A stretch of DNA of 64,000 bases, taken from Sabellastarte sp. h YS-2021. Taxonomy: Eukaryota > Annelida > Polychaeta > Sabellida > Sabellidae. Both the position numbers and the translations under genes were made by a program. Below, in pieces: positions 32,205-44,045 of the stretch. A model generated the notes under the pieces. It worked only from the letters and a program-made list of their open reading frames with translations, searched no databases and was not told where the DNA came from. The DNA lies in contig OZ024936.1 in assembly GCA_964017235.1 (NCBI GenBank), positions 50,271,028-50,335,027 of the forward strand, in the 5' to 3' direction. Each line of letters opens with the position of its first letter. Position 1 is the stretch's first letter.

Positions 32205-32550
32205 TATTATTATTATTATGTATTTATACTCAGCGCAATATCTCCATATACTACAGGACTCAAAGCGCTATTTAACCAATCCGACTGTACAGGTACAGCC
32301 CCAACTCACAAGTAACTGACATTCCCCTAACTGGAATATAGAGGCTCAAGGATGACCATTCATCAACGTCCTTGAGGTTCTTTAACCTGCCACTGAGGAT
32401 AGGACCCAATGACAGAGGACCGCCATTTTAAGTGGTCATCCGAGCCACTATGTATCTGCCTGTACCTCGGATTGAACCCTGGGATTGAACCCACATCCTC
32501 CGAGTTCCTAGACAAGTGTTACCCGCTAGGCCACAGTGGCCACATCCAAA
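32205..32550 (-). mobile_element. tRNA-derived SINE (family 2), full length
   Basis: On the - strand the head reads CTGTGGCCTAGCGGGTAAC (box A) and GTGGGTTCAATCCCAGGG (box B, duplicated once), followed by the same body as 17186-17485 and ending near an (ATT)n stretch at 32200-32220. The best preserved of three copies. Confidence 0.8.
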
Positions 32551-34037
32551 TTGGGATGGAGGTCAATCTTCTATTCTTTGAAGCATTGTATGCAAAAACA
32601 GAAATTGTGAGAATACTGTAGCGAGTCAGAACCACATTCTTGCTCTCTGAGATGTAGATTTTTAAACTGAATTGTGTGAAAAATAAACATAAAATAGCCA
32701 GCCTTGGCAGGTGGGAATCCCAGCCCACAGGTACAACTGAACAGTACCACAGCCAGTGGGGAACTTAGTCACAATTTTAAATGTAAGAGTACAGTTTATT
32801 AAATTACACGCATGAGTTTGACTGCAGAGTACAAATTTAAAAGCCAGAAAAAGTATTGCCATTGGGACAGTTGTTGCCAAATGTTAAACAAAATATACCA
32901 GCTCCAGTTAATTTTTGGATAATCATATACTGAGCATTTTGTAAAAATACATGCAGGAGGTTGGACTGCAAAGCACCCACAGAATGCATCTTTGTGAATT
33001 TTTATGTGGGTACATGGGTGGACACAAAGATAAACTAGACAAGAAGATAAACTGTCTTCAGAGCTTGGCTTATCTTAGTGGTATAAGTAATTACATTGTA
33101 CAAAATAAATACTGAATGTCTTGATAAGCTTTGCTTAAGTTTATTTGGTTTGTGCAGTTATGTTTTGACCGCTTATATATTTGAAAAATTCTGAAATATG
33201 TTTATCTTTGTGTCCAGTTTATCCATACGGGTAAGGGCCTGTTCAAAGGAAGAAGTGATTAAATTTGGAAGAAGTGATTAAATTTGGGGAAAGGTTTAGA
33301 TCATACTCTGAATACAATAAAATCTCAAATTTTTAACAGTTCCATTTTCAATGATTTTTGGGTTTGTTAGGTTAAGATTATCATGGTTATGCTGGCTACT
33401 CTGCTGCTTGGGTGGAAGTCTGGATTCTAAGAGAACTTTCTATTATTTCAAATATCCCTTGGTCTTTTTTAACACCTGGGTCTTATTTTATGGTTCTACC
33501 TTCTTTCTGAAATAATCTTCTTCTTGGAAGGCCTCCATTTTACCAAAAGTACCCCCAGCTTCTCTTAAATATGAAAAAAAAGAATAACACCAATATAAAA
33601 TAGTTAAATAAAGAAACAAACACCAGGTTAAAGCCTGTTCACAAAGTTCCATGTATTCGTACCAATTTGTATCTAAATTTTAATTTACAACTTGTCCTTA
33701 TTGCCCTGTATGTTGCTAGCGTACTTTTAAAGATGAGCCACCCCATATAGCCAAACCATATTCCCAACACTCTGGCGTGTATATTTTAGTTAAGCAAGAG
33801 ATCTAGTGGCCGGTTTTTCAAACATTTCAAAAATATCAGCTGGAAACACTGTCCCCAGGTGGCAAATGTGCCCTACCTAAATACAAATCCTGACTCATGT
33901 ACACTTGTGACACCTAATGGGTACTCTACTAAAATAAGAAGCACACATTGAGTGACAAACAAGTCCCCGATAAGTTACATATTTTAGGCTCATATGTAAC
34001 TCATGAGACCAGTACGGAACAGTGTGAACAAGGTATA

Positions 34038-34262
34038 CAGTAAGAAATCTAAAATTTGCCAGAAATCTAAAATTCGCCACCTCTAAAACCTTAGTTAATT
34101 CCACGAAGAAAATGATGCTTTGTCTTAAAATCTGGTATATGTTAGTTTAAAAAACCTTGATTTACTATACATTTGACAAAACTCACCTCAATTTATTATT
34201 TTTATTTGTATTTCCACATGTGGCGAATTTTAGATATGTGGCAAATTTTAGATTTCTTACTC
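34038..34262. mobile_element. 225-bp Tc1/mariner-type MITE, copy 2
   Basis: Flanked by TA (34036-34037, 34263-34264), with the same doubled AAATTCGCCA-type ends as the copy at 18286-18510, in opposite orientation. One motif has mutated to AAATTTGCCA. Confidence 0.85.
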
Positions 34263-35849
34263 TAAGTAGCTTACACCAAGGTATCAGGGCTGAAAGTGAA
34301 CAGTACCATTTAACACTGATTATTTAAAGAATCATGGACAACTCGGCCCCTGCCAACTCAGACCCATTTTGATGCAAATACGGCCTCCATCAAAAACTTG
34401 TCCCCACAAAGTTGGTCCAAGAAGTGTAGCTGGGTACTTAAGGACTAGATCTACATAAAGATAAATGGTCTTCATTGATTTGCATAGCTTGGTGATGTAA
34501 AGAACAAAATTGCATAAACTAGCAGATGTTATGTTAAGGTTTGTTTAAATGCATTTTGTTCTGTGTGTCATTTATTGTTTATACCACTTTGTGTCCACCC
34601 GTGTCCTCTATGTAAACCTGATTCCAGATTATGTCATACCATTATATCCATGATTAAAAACGGTAAACAATGATACCTAGATTGTCAGAATCCATCCGCA
34701 AATAAAGATTTTATGTCAATTTGAATTTCTAATGGAAAGGGGCCAAGTTTGTATTGATAAGTCCAAGTTGGCGAGGTTGGCAAAGGTCCGAGTTGACCAG
34801 TTTCCTATTTAAATAAACACTGTGTTTATCACAAGTTCATCTGACCTTCAAATATTTTTTTTTACATTTTTATCCACACTCTGTATCATACATAAAATAG
34901 TTCAAATCTCATTTACTGATATTTTGAAAAATATAGAAGTCTCTCAGCCATGACCTGAGGAATTAACTGAAATAACTCAAAATAATATCAATAACCTTAA
35001 ATATACAGCAAAAGTATCCACTGGCATATTTGGTATTTCAGTGAGTTTGGTTTCTTCTTCCTTAAATAATACTTCTTATTCACAGCAGTAAATTTTATAT
35101 TCTGTGACAAATTCACACCAATTGCTCTAAAGCACCCACTACTACCCAGTCATACCCATGAAATTCCAGAAACTATCATCCCTATACATTTATTTTTCAC
35201 TTGCGCTGGATGGCAACGCAAACACCATTTTAGGTAAGTGCTGGACATTGATAAAAGTCTGTATTGGACATCCACAAAGATTACATTGTCAAAATGCTTT
35301 GAAAGGTTTATATAAACAGTGATACTAAGATTAACTTGAAAATTTTTAACTAATTTAAATTTTATGACTTGCATATCAATTCTGGTGTATAAAACAATGA
35401 TTTTCTTGTAAATTATTCATGTTTAAAAAGTTTTATGTATTCATTTCTGCTTTACGAGACTTGTTCCCTTCGTCATTAAAAGTATAATAAACTGACACAA
35501 AATTCTGTCAACTCTCTCCTTGACAAAAGTGCCCCCTTTTTAATTGTATAAACTAGGCCCCTTACTCACTTTATATGTACATACTTAGTGTGCACCTCAA
35601 ATAAGTTTAACTTCTTGTATTTATTTAAATATTTTTAATTTAAATTAAACTAGAAATAGGCCGCCCTGTTGATAGTAGATGCGAATAGAAACAGGATAGC
35701 ATAGAAGAACACACATTATCATGTGTAATGTCCACCCATGAACCTTTTGCCCAAATTGTACAGTAGTCTTACAAGACCCTGTTTCATTTGTAAAATATAT
35801 CAATGATGCTTAAATATTTGTTAGTGTAGATGTAAATTATTTCAGCTTC

Positions 35850-37270
35850 ATGCCTTTTTGCATTGGTTGGGTTGAAAATTTTGACGAAATCACTCTATCT
35901 TGCACGGTTAAGAAGATAGAAGCAAATTCCTGTTTTTCTATTTTTGGCAAAAATTTGAAAATTCAAAATGGCCGCCATTTTTGGGAAAAGGAAATTTTTT
36001 TGAAAATTGCCAAGAGTACATTTCTTAGATACCCTATGGGTCGAAAATTTCAACGAAAAAACTCTATTTTGCACGGTTAAGGCCAGTTTGTGTTTTTCCA
36101 TTTTGGGCAAAAATTCGAAAATTCAAAATGGCTGCCATTTTTGGGGAGGGGAAAATTTTTTGAAAATTGCAAAGATTACATTCCTTAGATACCCTGTGGG
36201 TTGAAAATTTCGACGAAATCGCTCTATCTCGCATGGTTAAGGAGATAGAAGCAAATTTGTGTTTTGCCATTTTTGGCAAAAATTCGAAAATTCAAAATGG
36301 CCGCCATTTTAGGGGAGGGGAAATTTTTTTTTAAATTGCCAAGAATACAATGCTCAAATACCTGTGGGTCGAAAATTTTGACGAAATCGCTCTATCTCGC
36401 ATGGTTAAGGAGATAGAAGGAAATTCGAAAATTCAAAATGGCTGTCATTTTTGGGGAGGGGAAAATTTTTTGAAAATTGCAAAGATTGCATTCCTTAGAT
36501 ACCCTGTGGGTCGAAAATTTCGACGAAATCGCTCTATCTCGCACGGTTAAGGAGATAGAAGCAAATTAGTGTTTTGCCATTTTTGGCAAAAATTCGAAAA
36601 TTCAAAATGGCCGCCATTTTTGGGGAGGGGAAAATTTTTTAAAAATTACCAAGAGTACAATGCTCAGATACCCTGTGGGTCGAAAATTTTGACGAAATCG
36701 CTCTATCTCGCACGGTTAAGGAGATAGAAGGAAATTCGAAAATTCAAAATGGCCGCCATTTTAGGGGAGGGGAAAATTTTTGGAAAATTGCAGATTGCAT
36801 TCCTTAAATACCCTGTGGGTCGAAAATTTCGACGAAATCGCTCTATCTCGCACGGTTAAGGAGATAGAAGCAAATTTGTGTTTTGCCATTTTTGGCGAAA
36901 ATTCAAAATGGCCGCCATTTTTGGGGAGGGGAAAATTTTTGGAAAATTGCAAATATTACATTCCTTAGATACCCTGTGGGTCGAAAATTTTGCCGAAATC
37001 GCTCTATCTCGCACGGTTAAGGAGATAGAAGCAAATTAGTGTTTTGCCATTTTTGGCAAAAATTCGAAAATTCAAAATGGCCGCCATTTTTGGGGAGGGG
37101 AAAATTTTTTGAAAATTGCAAATATTACATTCCTTAGATACCCTGTGGGTCGAAAATTTCGACGAAATCGCTCTATCTCGCACGGTTAAGGAGATAGAAA
37201 ATTGCATAGATTGCATTCCTTAGATACCCTGTGGGTCAAAAATTCTGTCGAAATCGCTCTATCTCTTACG
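35850..37270 (-). repeat. ~170-bp tandem array in element D
   Basis: About eight to nine units, a diverged relative of the 169-bp array of A: each has AAAATGGCCGCCATTTT (some mutated to GGCTGCC or GGCTGTC), 'TTTCGACGAAATCGCTCTAT' and a 'CCCTGTGGGTCGAAAATTT' phrase. Some units lack about 30 bp. Frames on both strands are incidental. Confidence 0.9.
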
Positions 37271-37885
37271 GTTTCTGAGATATTAGCAAATTACTCAAAA
37301 GTAGTACTGAAAATACACAATGAAGTACCTAAATGGCTATTACTCATGTACTGACAAAGCTATCAGTCCCAAATGCAACTAGAGGATCGCTCGCAAAAAA
37401 AAAAGATAATGTTTTTGCATAGCAAAAACAAAGCGTCCCGAAAAGGCTATAAAGGTGAGTGCTAAAGTATTAAGAAAATGCTTCGTTTCTAGCCTTATAC
37501 TGTTGTGGCAACCAAAGTGAGCGCAGTCTGCTCTATCTAGCACGGTTTTCAAGATATAAGCATTTTTGTGTTTTGCAAAAAATAAAAAAATTAAAAATGT
37601 CCGCTATATTTGGTGAGACAAAAATATTTTGAAAATTGGCATGGCTACTCTGCAGAGATACCCAGCAGGTCCAAAATTTTGTTGATTTCGCTCCATATAG
37701 CACGGTTTTCGAGATATAAGCATTTTTGTGTTTTGCAAAAACTTTGAAAATTCAAAATGGCCACCATTTTTGGGGAGACAAAAATTTTTGTCAAGACCAC
37801 TGCCGCGGTGTGTATCTCCCGCCGAGCATTAAAGCAGAAGAAATAGCTTTTCCGAGATATTCACAATTTTTCATTTTCGTGTGTG

Positions 37886-40800
37886 AAAGCTCTTCCAAAA
37901 GTAGGTGAATGAGTTATTTGAGAAAAATTGGCTATCTGCAATACTATTAAGAGATAATTCACATTTACTCATTTTGAGTAGGTGAATAATTATCTATGGG
38001 TCTGAAACTTCACCAAGTGAAAGCTCTCCCAAAAGTAGGTGAATGAGTTATTTGAGAAAAATTGGCTATCCACAATACTTTTAGAGATAATTCGCATTTA
38101 CTCATTTTGAGTAGGTGAGTAATTAGCTATGGGTCTGAAACTTCACCATGTGAAAGCTCTCCCACAAGTAGATGAATGAGTATTTGATAAAAATTGGGTA
38201 TCCGCAATACTTTTACAGATAATTAGCATTTACTCATTTTGAGTAGGTGAATAAATAGCTATGGGTCTGAAACTTCACAGAGTGAAAGCTCTCCCAAAAG
38301 TAGGTGAATGAGTTATTCGAGAAAAATTGGCTATCTGCAATACTTTTAGAGATAATTCACATTTACTCATTTTGAGTAGGTGAATATTTAGCTATGGGTC
38401 TGAAACTTCACCAAGTGAAAGCTCTGCCAAAAGTAGGTGAATGAGTTATTTGAGAAAAATTGGCTATCTGCAATACTTTTAGAGATAATTCGCATTTACT
38501 CATTTTGAGTAGGTGAGTAATTAGCTATGGGTCTGAAACTTCACAGAGTGAAAGCTCTCCCAAAAGTAGGTGAATGAGTTATTTGAGAAAAATTGGCTAT
38601 CTGCAATACTTTTAGAGATAATTCGCATTTACTCATTTTGAGTAGGTGAGTAATTAGCTATGGGTTTGAAACTTCACCGAGTGAAAGCTCTCCCAAAAGT
38701 AGGTGAATGAGTTATTTGAGAAAAATTGGCTATCTGCAATACTTTTAGAGATAATTCGCATTTACTCATTTTGAGTAGGTGAGTAATTAGCTATGGGTGT
38801 GAAACTTCACCAAGTGAAAGCTCTCCCAAAAGTAGGTGAATGAGTTATTTGAGAAAAATTGGCTATCTGCAATACTTTTAGAGATAATTCGCATTTACTC
38901 ATTTTGAGTAGGTGAGTAATTAGCTATGGGTGTGAAACTTCACCAAGTGAAAGCTCTCCCAAAAGTAGGTGAATGAGTTATTTGAGAAAAATTGGCTATC
39001 TGCAATACTTTTAGAGATAATTCGCATTTACTCATTTTGAGTAGGTGAGTAATTAGCTATGGGTGTGAAACTTCACCAAGTGAAAGCTCTCCCAAAAGTA
39101 GGTGAATGAGTTATTTGAGAAAAATTGGCTATCTGCAATACTTTTAGAGATAATTCGCATTTACTCATTTTGAGTAGGTGAGTAATTAGCTATGGGTGTG
39201 AAACTTCACCAAGTGAAAGCTCTCCCAAAAGTAGGTGAATGAGTTATTTGAGAAAAATTGGCTATCTGCAATACTTTTAGAGATAATTCGCATTTACTCA
39301 TTTTGAGTAGGTGAGTAATTAGCTATGGGTCTGAAACTTCACCAAGTGAAAGCTCTCCCAAAAGTAGGTGAATGATTAATTTGAGAAAAATTGGCTATCT
39401 ACAATACTTTTAGAGATAATTCGCATTTACTCATTTTGAGTAGGTGAGTAATTAGCTATGGGTCTGAAACTTCACCATGTGAAAGCTCTCCCACAAGTAG
39501 ATGAATGAGTTATTTGATAAAAATTGGGTATCCGCAATACTTTTACAGATAATTAGCATTTACTCATTTTGAGTAGGTAAATAATTAGCTATGGGTCTGA
39601 AACTTCACCATGTGAAAGCTCTCCCAAAAGTAGGTGAATGAGTTATTTGAGAAAAATTGGCTATCTGCAATACTTTTAGAGATAATTCGCATTTACTCAT
39701 TTTCAGTAGGTGAGTAATTAGCTATGGGTCTGAAACTTCACCAAGTAAAAGCTCTCCCAAAAGTAGGTGAATGAGTTATTTGAGAAAAATTGGCTATCTG
39801 CAATACTTTTAGAGATAATTCGCATTTACTCATTTTGAGTAGGTGAGTAATTAGCTATGGGTCTGAAACTTCACCAAGTGAAAGCTCTCCCAAAAGTAGG
39901 CGAATGATTAATTTGACAAAAATTGGCTATCTGCAATACTTTTAGAGATAATTCGCATTTACTCATTTTGAGTAGGTGAGTAATTAGCTATGGGTCTGAA
40001 ACTTCACCAAGTGAAAGCTCTCCCAAAAGTAGGTGAATGAGTTATTTGAGAAAAATTGGCTGTCTGCAATACTTTTAGAGGTAATTCGGATTTACTCATT
40101 TTGAGTAGGTGAGTAATTAGCTATGGGTGTGAAACTTCACCAAGTCAAAGCTCTCCCAAAAGTAGGTGAATGAGTTATTTGAGAAAAATTGGCTATCTGC
40201 AATACTTTTAGAGATAATTCGCATTTACTCATTTTGAGTAGGTGAGTAATTAGCTATGGGTGTGAAACTTCACCAAGTGAAAGCTCTCCCAAAAGTAGGT
40301 GAATGAGTTATTTGAGAAAAATTGGCTATCTGCAATACTTTTAGAGATAATTCTCATTTACTCATTTTGAGTAGGTGAGTAATTAGCTATGGGTGTGAAA
40401 CTTCACCAAGTGAAAGCTCTCCCAAAAGTAGGTGAATGAGTTATTTGAGAAAAATTGGCTATCTGCAATACTTTTAGAGATAATTCGCATTTACTCATTT
40501 TGAGTAGGTGAGTAATTAGCTATGGGTGTGAAACTTCACCAAGTGAAAGCTCTCCCAAAAGTAGGTGAATGAGTTATTTGAGAAAAATTGGCTATCTGCA
40601 ATACTTTTAGAGGTAATTCGCATTTACTCATTTTGAGTAGGTGAGTAATTAGCTATGGGTCTGAAACTTCACCAAGTGAAAGCTCTCCCAAAAGTAGGTG
40701 AATGATTAATTTGAGAAAAATTGGCTATCTACAATACTTTTAGAGATAATTCGCATTTACTCATTTTGAGTAGGTGAGTAATTAGCTATGGGTCTGAAAC

Positions 40801-41577
40801 TTCACCAAGTGAAAGCTCTCCCAAAAGTAGGTGAATGATTTATTTGAGAAAAATTGGCTATCTGCAATATTTTTAGAGATAATTCGCATTTACTCATTTT
40901 GAGTAGGTGAGTGATTAGCTATGGGTCTGAAACTTCACCATGTGAAAGCTCTCCCACAAGTAGATGAATGAGTTATTTGACAAAAATTGGGTATCCGCAA
41001 TACTTTTACAGATAATTAGCATTTACTCATTTTGAGTAGGTAAATAATTAGCTATGGGTCTGAAACTTCACCATGTGAAAGCTCTCCCAAAAGTAGGTGA
41101 ATGAGTTATTTGAGAAAAATTGGCTATCTGCAATACTTTTAGAGATAATTCGCATTTACTCATTTTCAGTAGGTGAGTAATTAGCTATGGGTCTGAAACT
41201 TCACAGAGTGAAAGCTCTCCCAAAAGTAGGTGAATGAGTTATTTGAGAAAAATTGGCTATCTGCAATACTTTTAGAGATAATTCGCATTTACTCATTTTG
41301 AGTAGGTGAGTAATTAGCTATGGGTCTGAAACTTCACCAAGTGAAAGCTCTCCCAAAAGTAGGCGAATGATTAATTTAACAAAAATTGGCTATCTGCAAT
41401 ACTTTTAGAGATAATTCGCATTTACTCATTTTGAGTAGGTGAGTAATTAGCTATGGGTCTGAAACTTCACCAAGTGAAAGCTCTCCCAAAAGTAGGTGAA
41501 TGAGTTATTTGAGAAAAATTGGCTGTCTGCAATACTTTTAGAGATAATTCGCATTTACTCATTTTGAGTAGGTGAGT
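37886..41577 (-). repeat. 133-bp satellite array in A', about 28 units
   Basis: Reverse complement of the array at 7195-11175 with the same 133-bp spacing. It shares rare variant monomers with A, for example the unit with GTATCCGCAATACTTTTACAG (about 38200, 39530, 40990). It also has private variants such as ATGGGTGTGAAAC runs. Confidence 0.95.
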
Positions 41578-42560
41578 AAAATGGCCGCCATTTTTGGCAA
41601 GACAAAATTTTTTTGAAAATTGGCATGGCTACTCTGCAGATATACCCTGTGGATCAAAAATTTCGTCGAAATCGCTCTATCTTGCAGGGTTTTCGAGATA
41701 TAAGCATTTTTATGTTTTGCAATTTTTGCGAAAAATTCGAAAATTCAAAATGGCCGCCATTTTTGGCGAGACAAAAATTTTTTCAAAATTGGGATAACTA
41801 CTCTGCAGAGATACCCTGTGGGTCAAAAATTTTGTCGAAATTGCTCTATCTAGCACGGTTTTCGAGATATAAGCATTTTTGTGTTTTGCAATTTTTGCGA
41901 AAATTTCGAAAATTCAAAATGGCCGCCATTTTGGACGAGACAAAAATTTTTTGAAAATTGGGAAAACTACTCCGCAGAGATACCCTGTGGGTCAAAAATT
42001 TCATCGAAATCGCTCTATCTAGCACGGTTTTCGAGATATAAGCATTTTTGTGTTTTGCAATTTTTACGAAAATTTCGAAAATTCAAAATGGCCGCCATTT
42101 TTGGCGAGACAAAAATTTTTTGAAAATTGGGAAAAGTACTCCGCAGAGATACCCTGTGGGTCAAAAATTTCATCGAAATCGCTCTATCTAGCACGGTTTT
42201 CGAGATATAAGCATTTTTGTGTTTTGCAATTTTTACGAAAATTTCGAAAATTCAAAATGGCCGCCATTTTTGGCGAGAGAAAAATTTTTTGAAAATTGGG
42301 AAAAGTACTCTGCAGAGATACCCTGCGGGTCAAAAATTTTGTCGAAATTGCTCTATCTAGCACGGTTTTTGAGATATAAGCATTTTTGTGTTTTGCAATT
42401 TTTGCGAAAATTTCGAAAATTCAAAATGGCCGCCATTTTGGACGAGATAAAATTTTTTTGAAAATTGGGAAAACTACTCCGCAGAGATACCCTGCGGGTC
42501 AAAAATTTCGTCGAAATCGCTCTATCTAGCACGGTTTTCGAGATATAAGCATTTTTGTGT
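41578..42560 (+). repeat. 169-bp tandem array in A'
   Basis: Nearly six units spaced 169 bp, with AAAATGGCCGCCATTTT in each; same unit as 6285-7190 in inverted orientation. The 80-codon frames starting at 41881, 42050 and 42219 are the periodic by-product. Confidence 0.9.
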
Positions 42561-42890
42561 TTTCCTTATTTGGAAAATTCGTAATGATTAATTAATCATT
42601 AATTACTCGGCCATTTCTTGACCAATCAATGCCAAAATCTAATGATTTCCAGATTTTAATAGAATGAATGTATTTGCCAAGTTTCAGGTGAATTGATAAA
42701 ATTGCTTTCAAGTTATCATCCGGACAAGCTTCCCCATCGAAAAAAGACATTTTTGGTCATGTGACCTCTCTGATTGGTTGAAATGTCACTGCAGCATATT
42801 CAAAAAAATTCCCCAAGGCTACTGCCTAAACCTGCCAAATTTGAAAAGAATCCGCCTAATGGTTACAGAGTTATAAGGAAAACAAAATGC

Positions 42891-42950
42891 GGAGCCGGCG
42901 GAGCCGGCGGAGCCGGCGGAGCCGCCGGAGCCGGCGGAGCCGGCGGAGCC
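42891..42950 (+). repeat. Expanded 9-bp repeat GGAGCCGGC
   Basis: About 6.7 units in A' against two in A (5932-5949). One unit reads GGAGCCGCC. Confidence 0.9.
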
Positions 42951-43328
42951 TGAAGCTCTCCCATACACAAACAAGCGTCCCTTGCGGGACGCTTAATACC
43001 AAGCGAGCTATGGACATAACAATCTTGTATTCAAAATTGTAGTAAAATATCTTTAATTATTTTGGCTTAAATGCACGGAAACCAATGGGTACTGAAAATA
43101 GCTGTACTTAAGTATTACTCAGTAAGCAAAAGAGGTACAACAGCCAAAAGCAATCCCAAGCAAGCTACTGACCCAATAAGCCTGCATACCAAATTTGGTG
43201 ACAATAGCTCTAATACTTTTCCTTTAAATGAGCGGAAACCATGCGTGACGCCGGACATCGGACGGCGGACATCGGACGGCGAAAAAAGCAAAAATAATAT
43301 ATCCACCCCCCAGGGGGGTGGACATAAT

Positions 43329-43981
43329 TAACACTCAAGTAATTATCTATAAAACATTCTCTGGCCTAAGGCTTTGGTTTGCAGCAACAGAAAGTTCGGG
43401 AACTGAGATTGTAGGTGTTATGTTTGTAAAATCCTGGGTATTGACTATAAAACTTCCATGATAGTTCTATGAAACTGTTGCACACTTGTGCATTAATTAA
43501 ATTCTATTATTGCCTAAACACAGCAATAACTACACTTGTGATCATTATTTATTTCTTAAATCTACTGCTCTATACATCTAGCACATTCTTATGTTCTTGT
43601 GTTTAACTTCAAATGGTGTACACCCTTTACGTATATGCCGAAATAAATTCCAAATTTTAAAAATAAACAAAAATAACAATTGAACCCTCAAATGTCAAGG
43701 AACCTGAAAAAACACTTATATTTGCCAATATTTCAATATAACAAGGTAAATTTTAGCCAAAAAAATTCTCATGTTTACTCTTTCATTCAAGGGAAGATTA
43801 CGGATCCGTGTTCCATTTGGAGGTTCAACTATACTTAATTACAGACTAACTATTGTATGTGAATAACATAAAACAGCCTTCATAATATACATGTAGCATT
43901 TCTCTGTTTATAAGACTTAAATAAGAGTTAATAAACATAAACAACCATGTGCTTTTTGGGTTTTTTTTTTTGCAAAGTTAC
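43329..43981 (-). other. IF1 intron, nothing recognised
   Basis: AT-rich; no supported feature apart from the donor at 43980-43981. Confidence 0.4.
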
Positions 43982-44045
43982 CTTCTGCCTGAAGTATTGC
44001 TCCTCGTGAGCTGCTTCCATTTCTCCAAATGCCCCTCCTGCTGAT
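43982..44045 (-). CDS. ATPIF1: ATPase inhibitory factor 1, second exon seen
   Basis: A 64-nt exon (1+63): acceptor GGCCTCAG, donor GTAACT. With the split Arg codon it reads R-SAGGAFGEMEAAHEEQYFRQK. This is the most conserved part of IF1, the minimal inhibitory helix (family pattern SIR.AGGAFG..E.A.EE.YFR) that inserts into F1-ATPase and stops ATP hydrolysis when the membrane potential collapses. All the hallmark positions (the AGGAFG turn, the E-E pair and YFR) are present, so the product should be active. Confidence 0.93.

Larger units (their letters stand above)
37379..42997 (+). mobile_element. Element A': inverted second copy of element A
   Basis: It runs CTAGAGGATCGCTCGC, a small hairpin (arms GTTTTTGC / GCAAAAAC), two 169-type units (about 37510-37885), a 133-bp array (37886-41577), a 169-bp array (41578-42560), unique sequence, an expanded GGAGCCGGC run (42891-42950), the hairpin AAGCGTCCC / GGGACGCTT (42973-42994), and AAT. 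It is 5.6 kb against 5.8 kb for A. No protein is encoded. It lies inside element D in the IF1 intron. Confidence 0.8.
35650..43328 (+). mobile_element. Element D: hairpin-ended element interrupted by A'
   Basis: A CTAGAAATAGGCCGCC start after AA (35648-35649), a ~170-bp array (35850-37270) and a unique stretch to 37378. A' (37379-42997) follows, then the rest of D (42998-43328). The end has a CGGACATCGGACGGCG block duplicated once, then a hairpin with arms TCCACCCCCC / GGGGGGTGGA (43302-43322) and AAT (43326-43328). Its CTAGA start and hairpin-AAT end parallel element A. The left border rests only on that resemblance. Confidence 0.55.
31812..43981 (-). other. 12.2-kb intron of IF1
   Basis: It holds SINE family 2 (32205-32550), MITE copy 2 (34038-34262) and element D with nested A' (35650-43328). 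A weak inverted repeat around GGACACAAAGATAAAC (33017-33040 and about 33208-33225) hints at another MITE. Stretches 32551-33000, 33240-34035 and 34265-35649 hold nothing I can name. Confidence 0.6.

Noticed and set aside
35850..37216. Frames of 60-76 codons on both strands in element D
   Set aside because: Same periodic artefact in the 170-bp array.
5885..42997. The nested inverted pairs (A, MITE, B) as one ancient inverted segmental duplication
   Set aside because: The DNA between the repeats is not mirrored, the order of SINE and MITE copies differs on the two sides, and A and A' sit in different host elements. Independent insertions explain it better.
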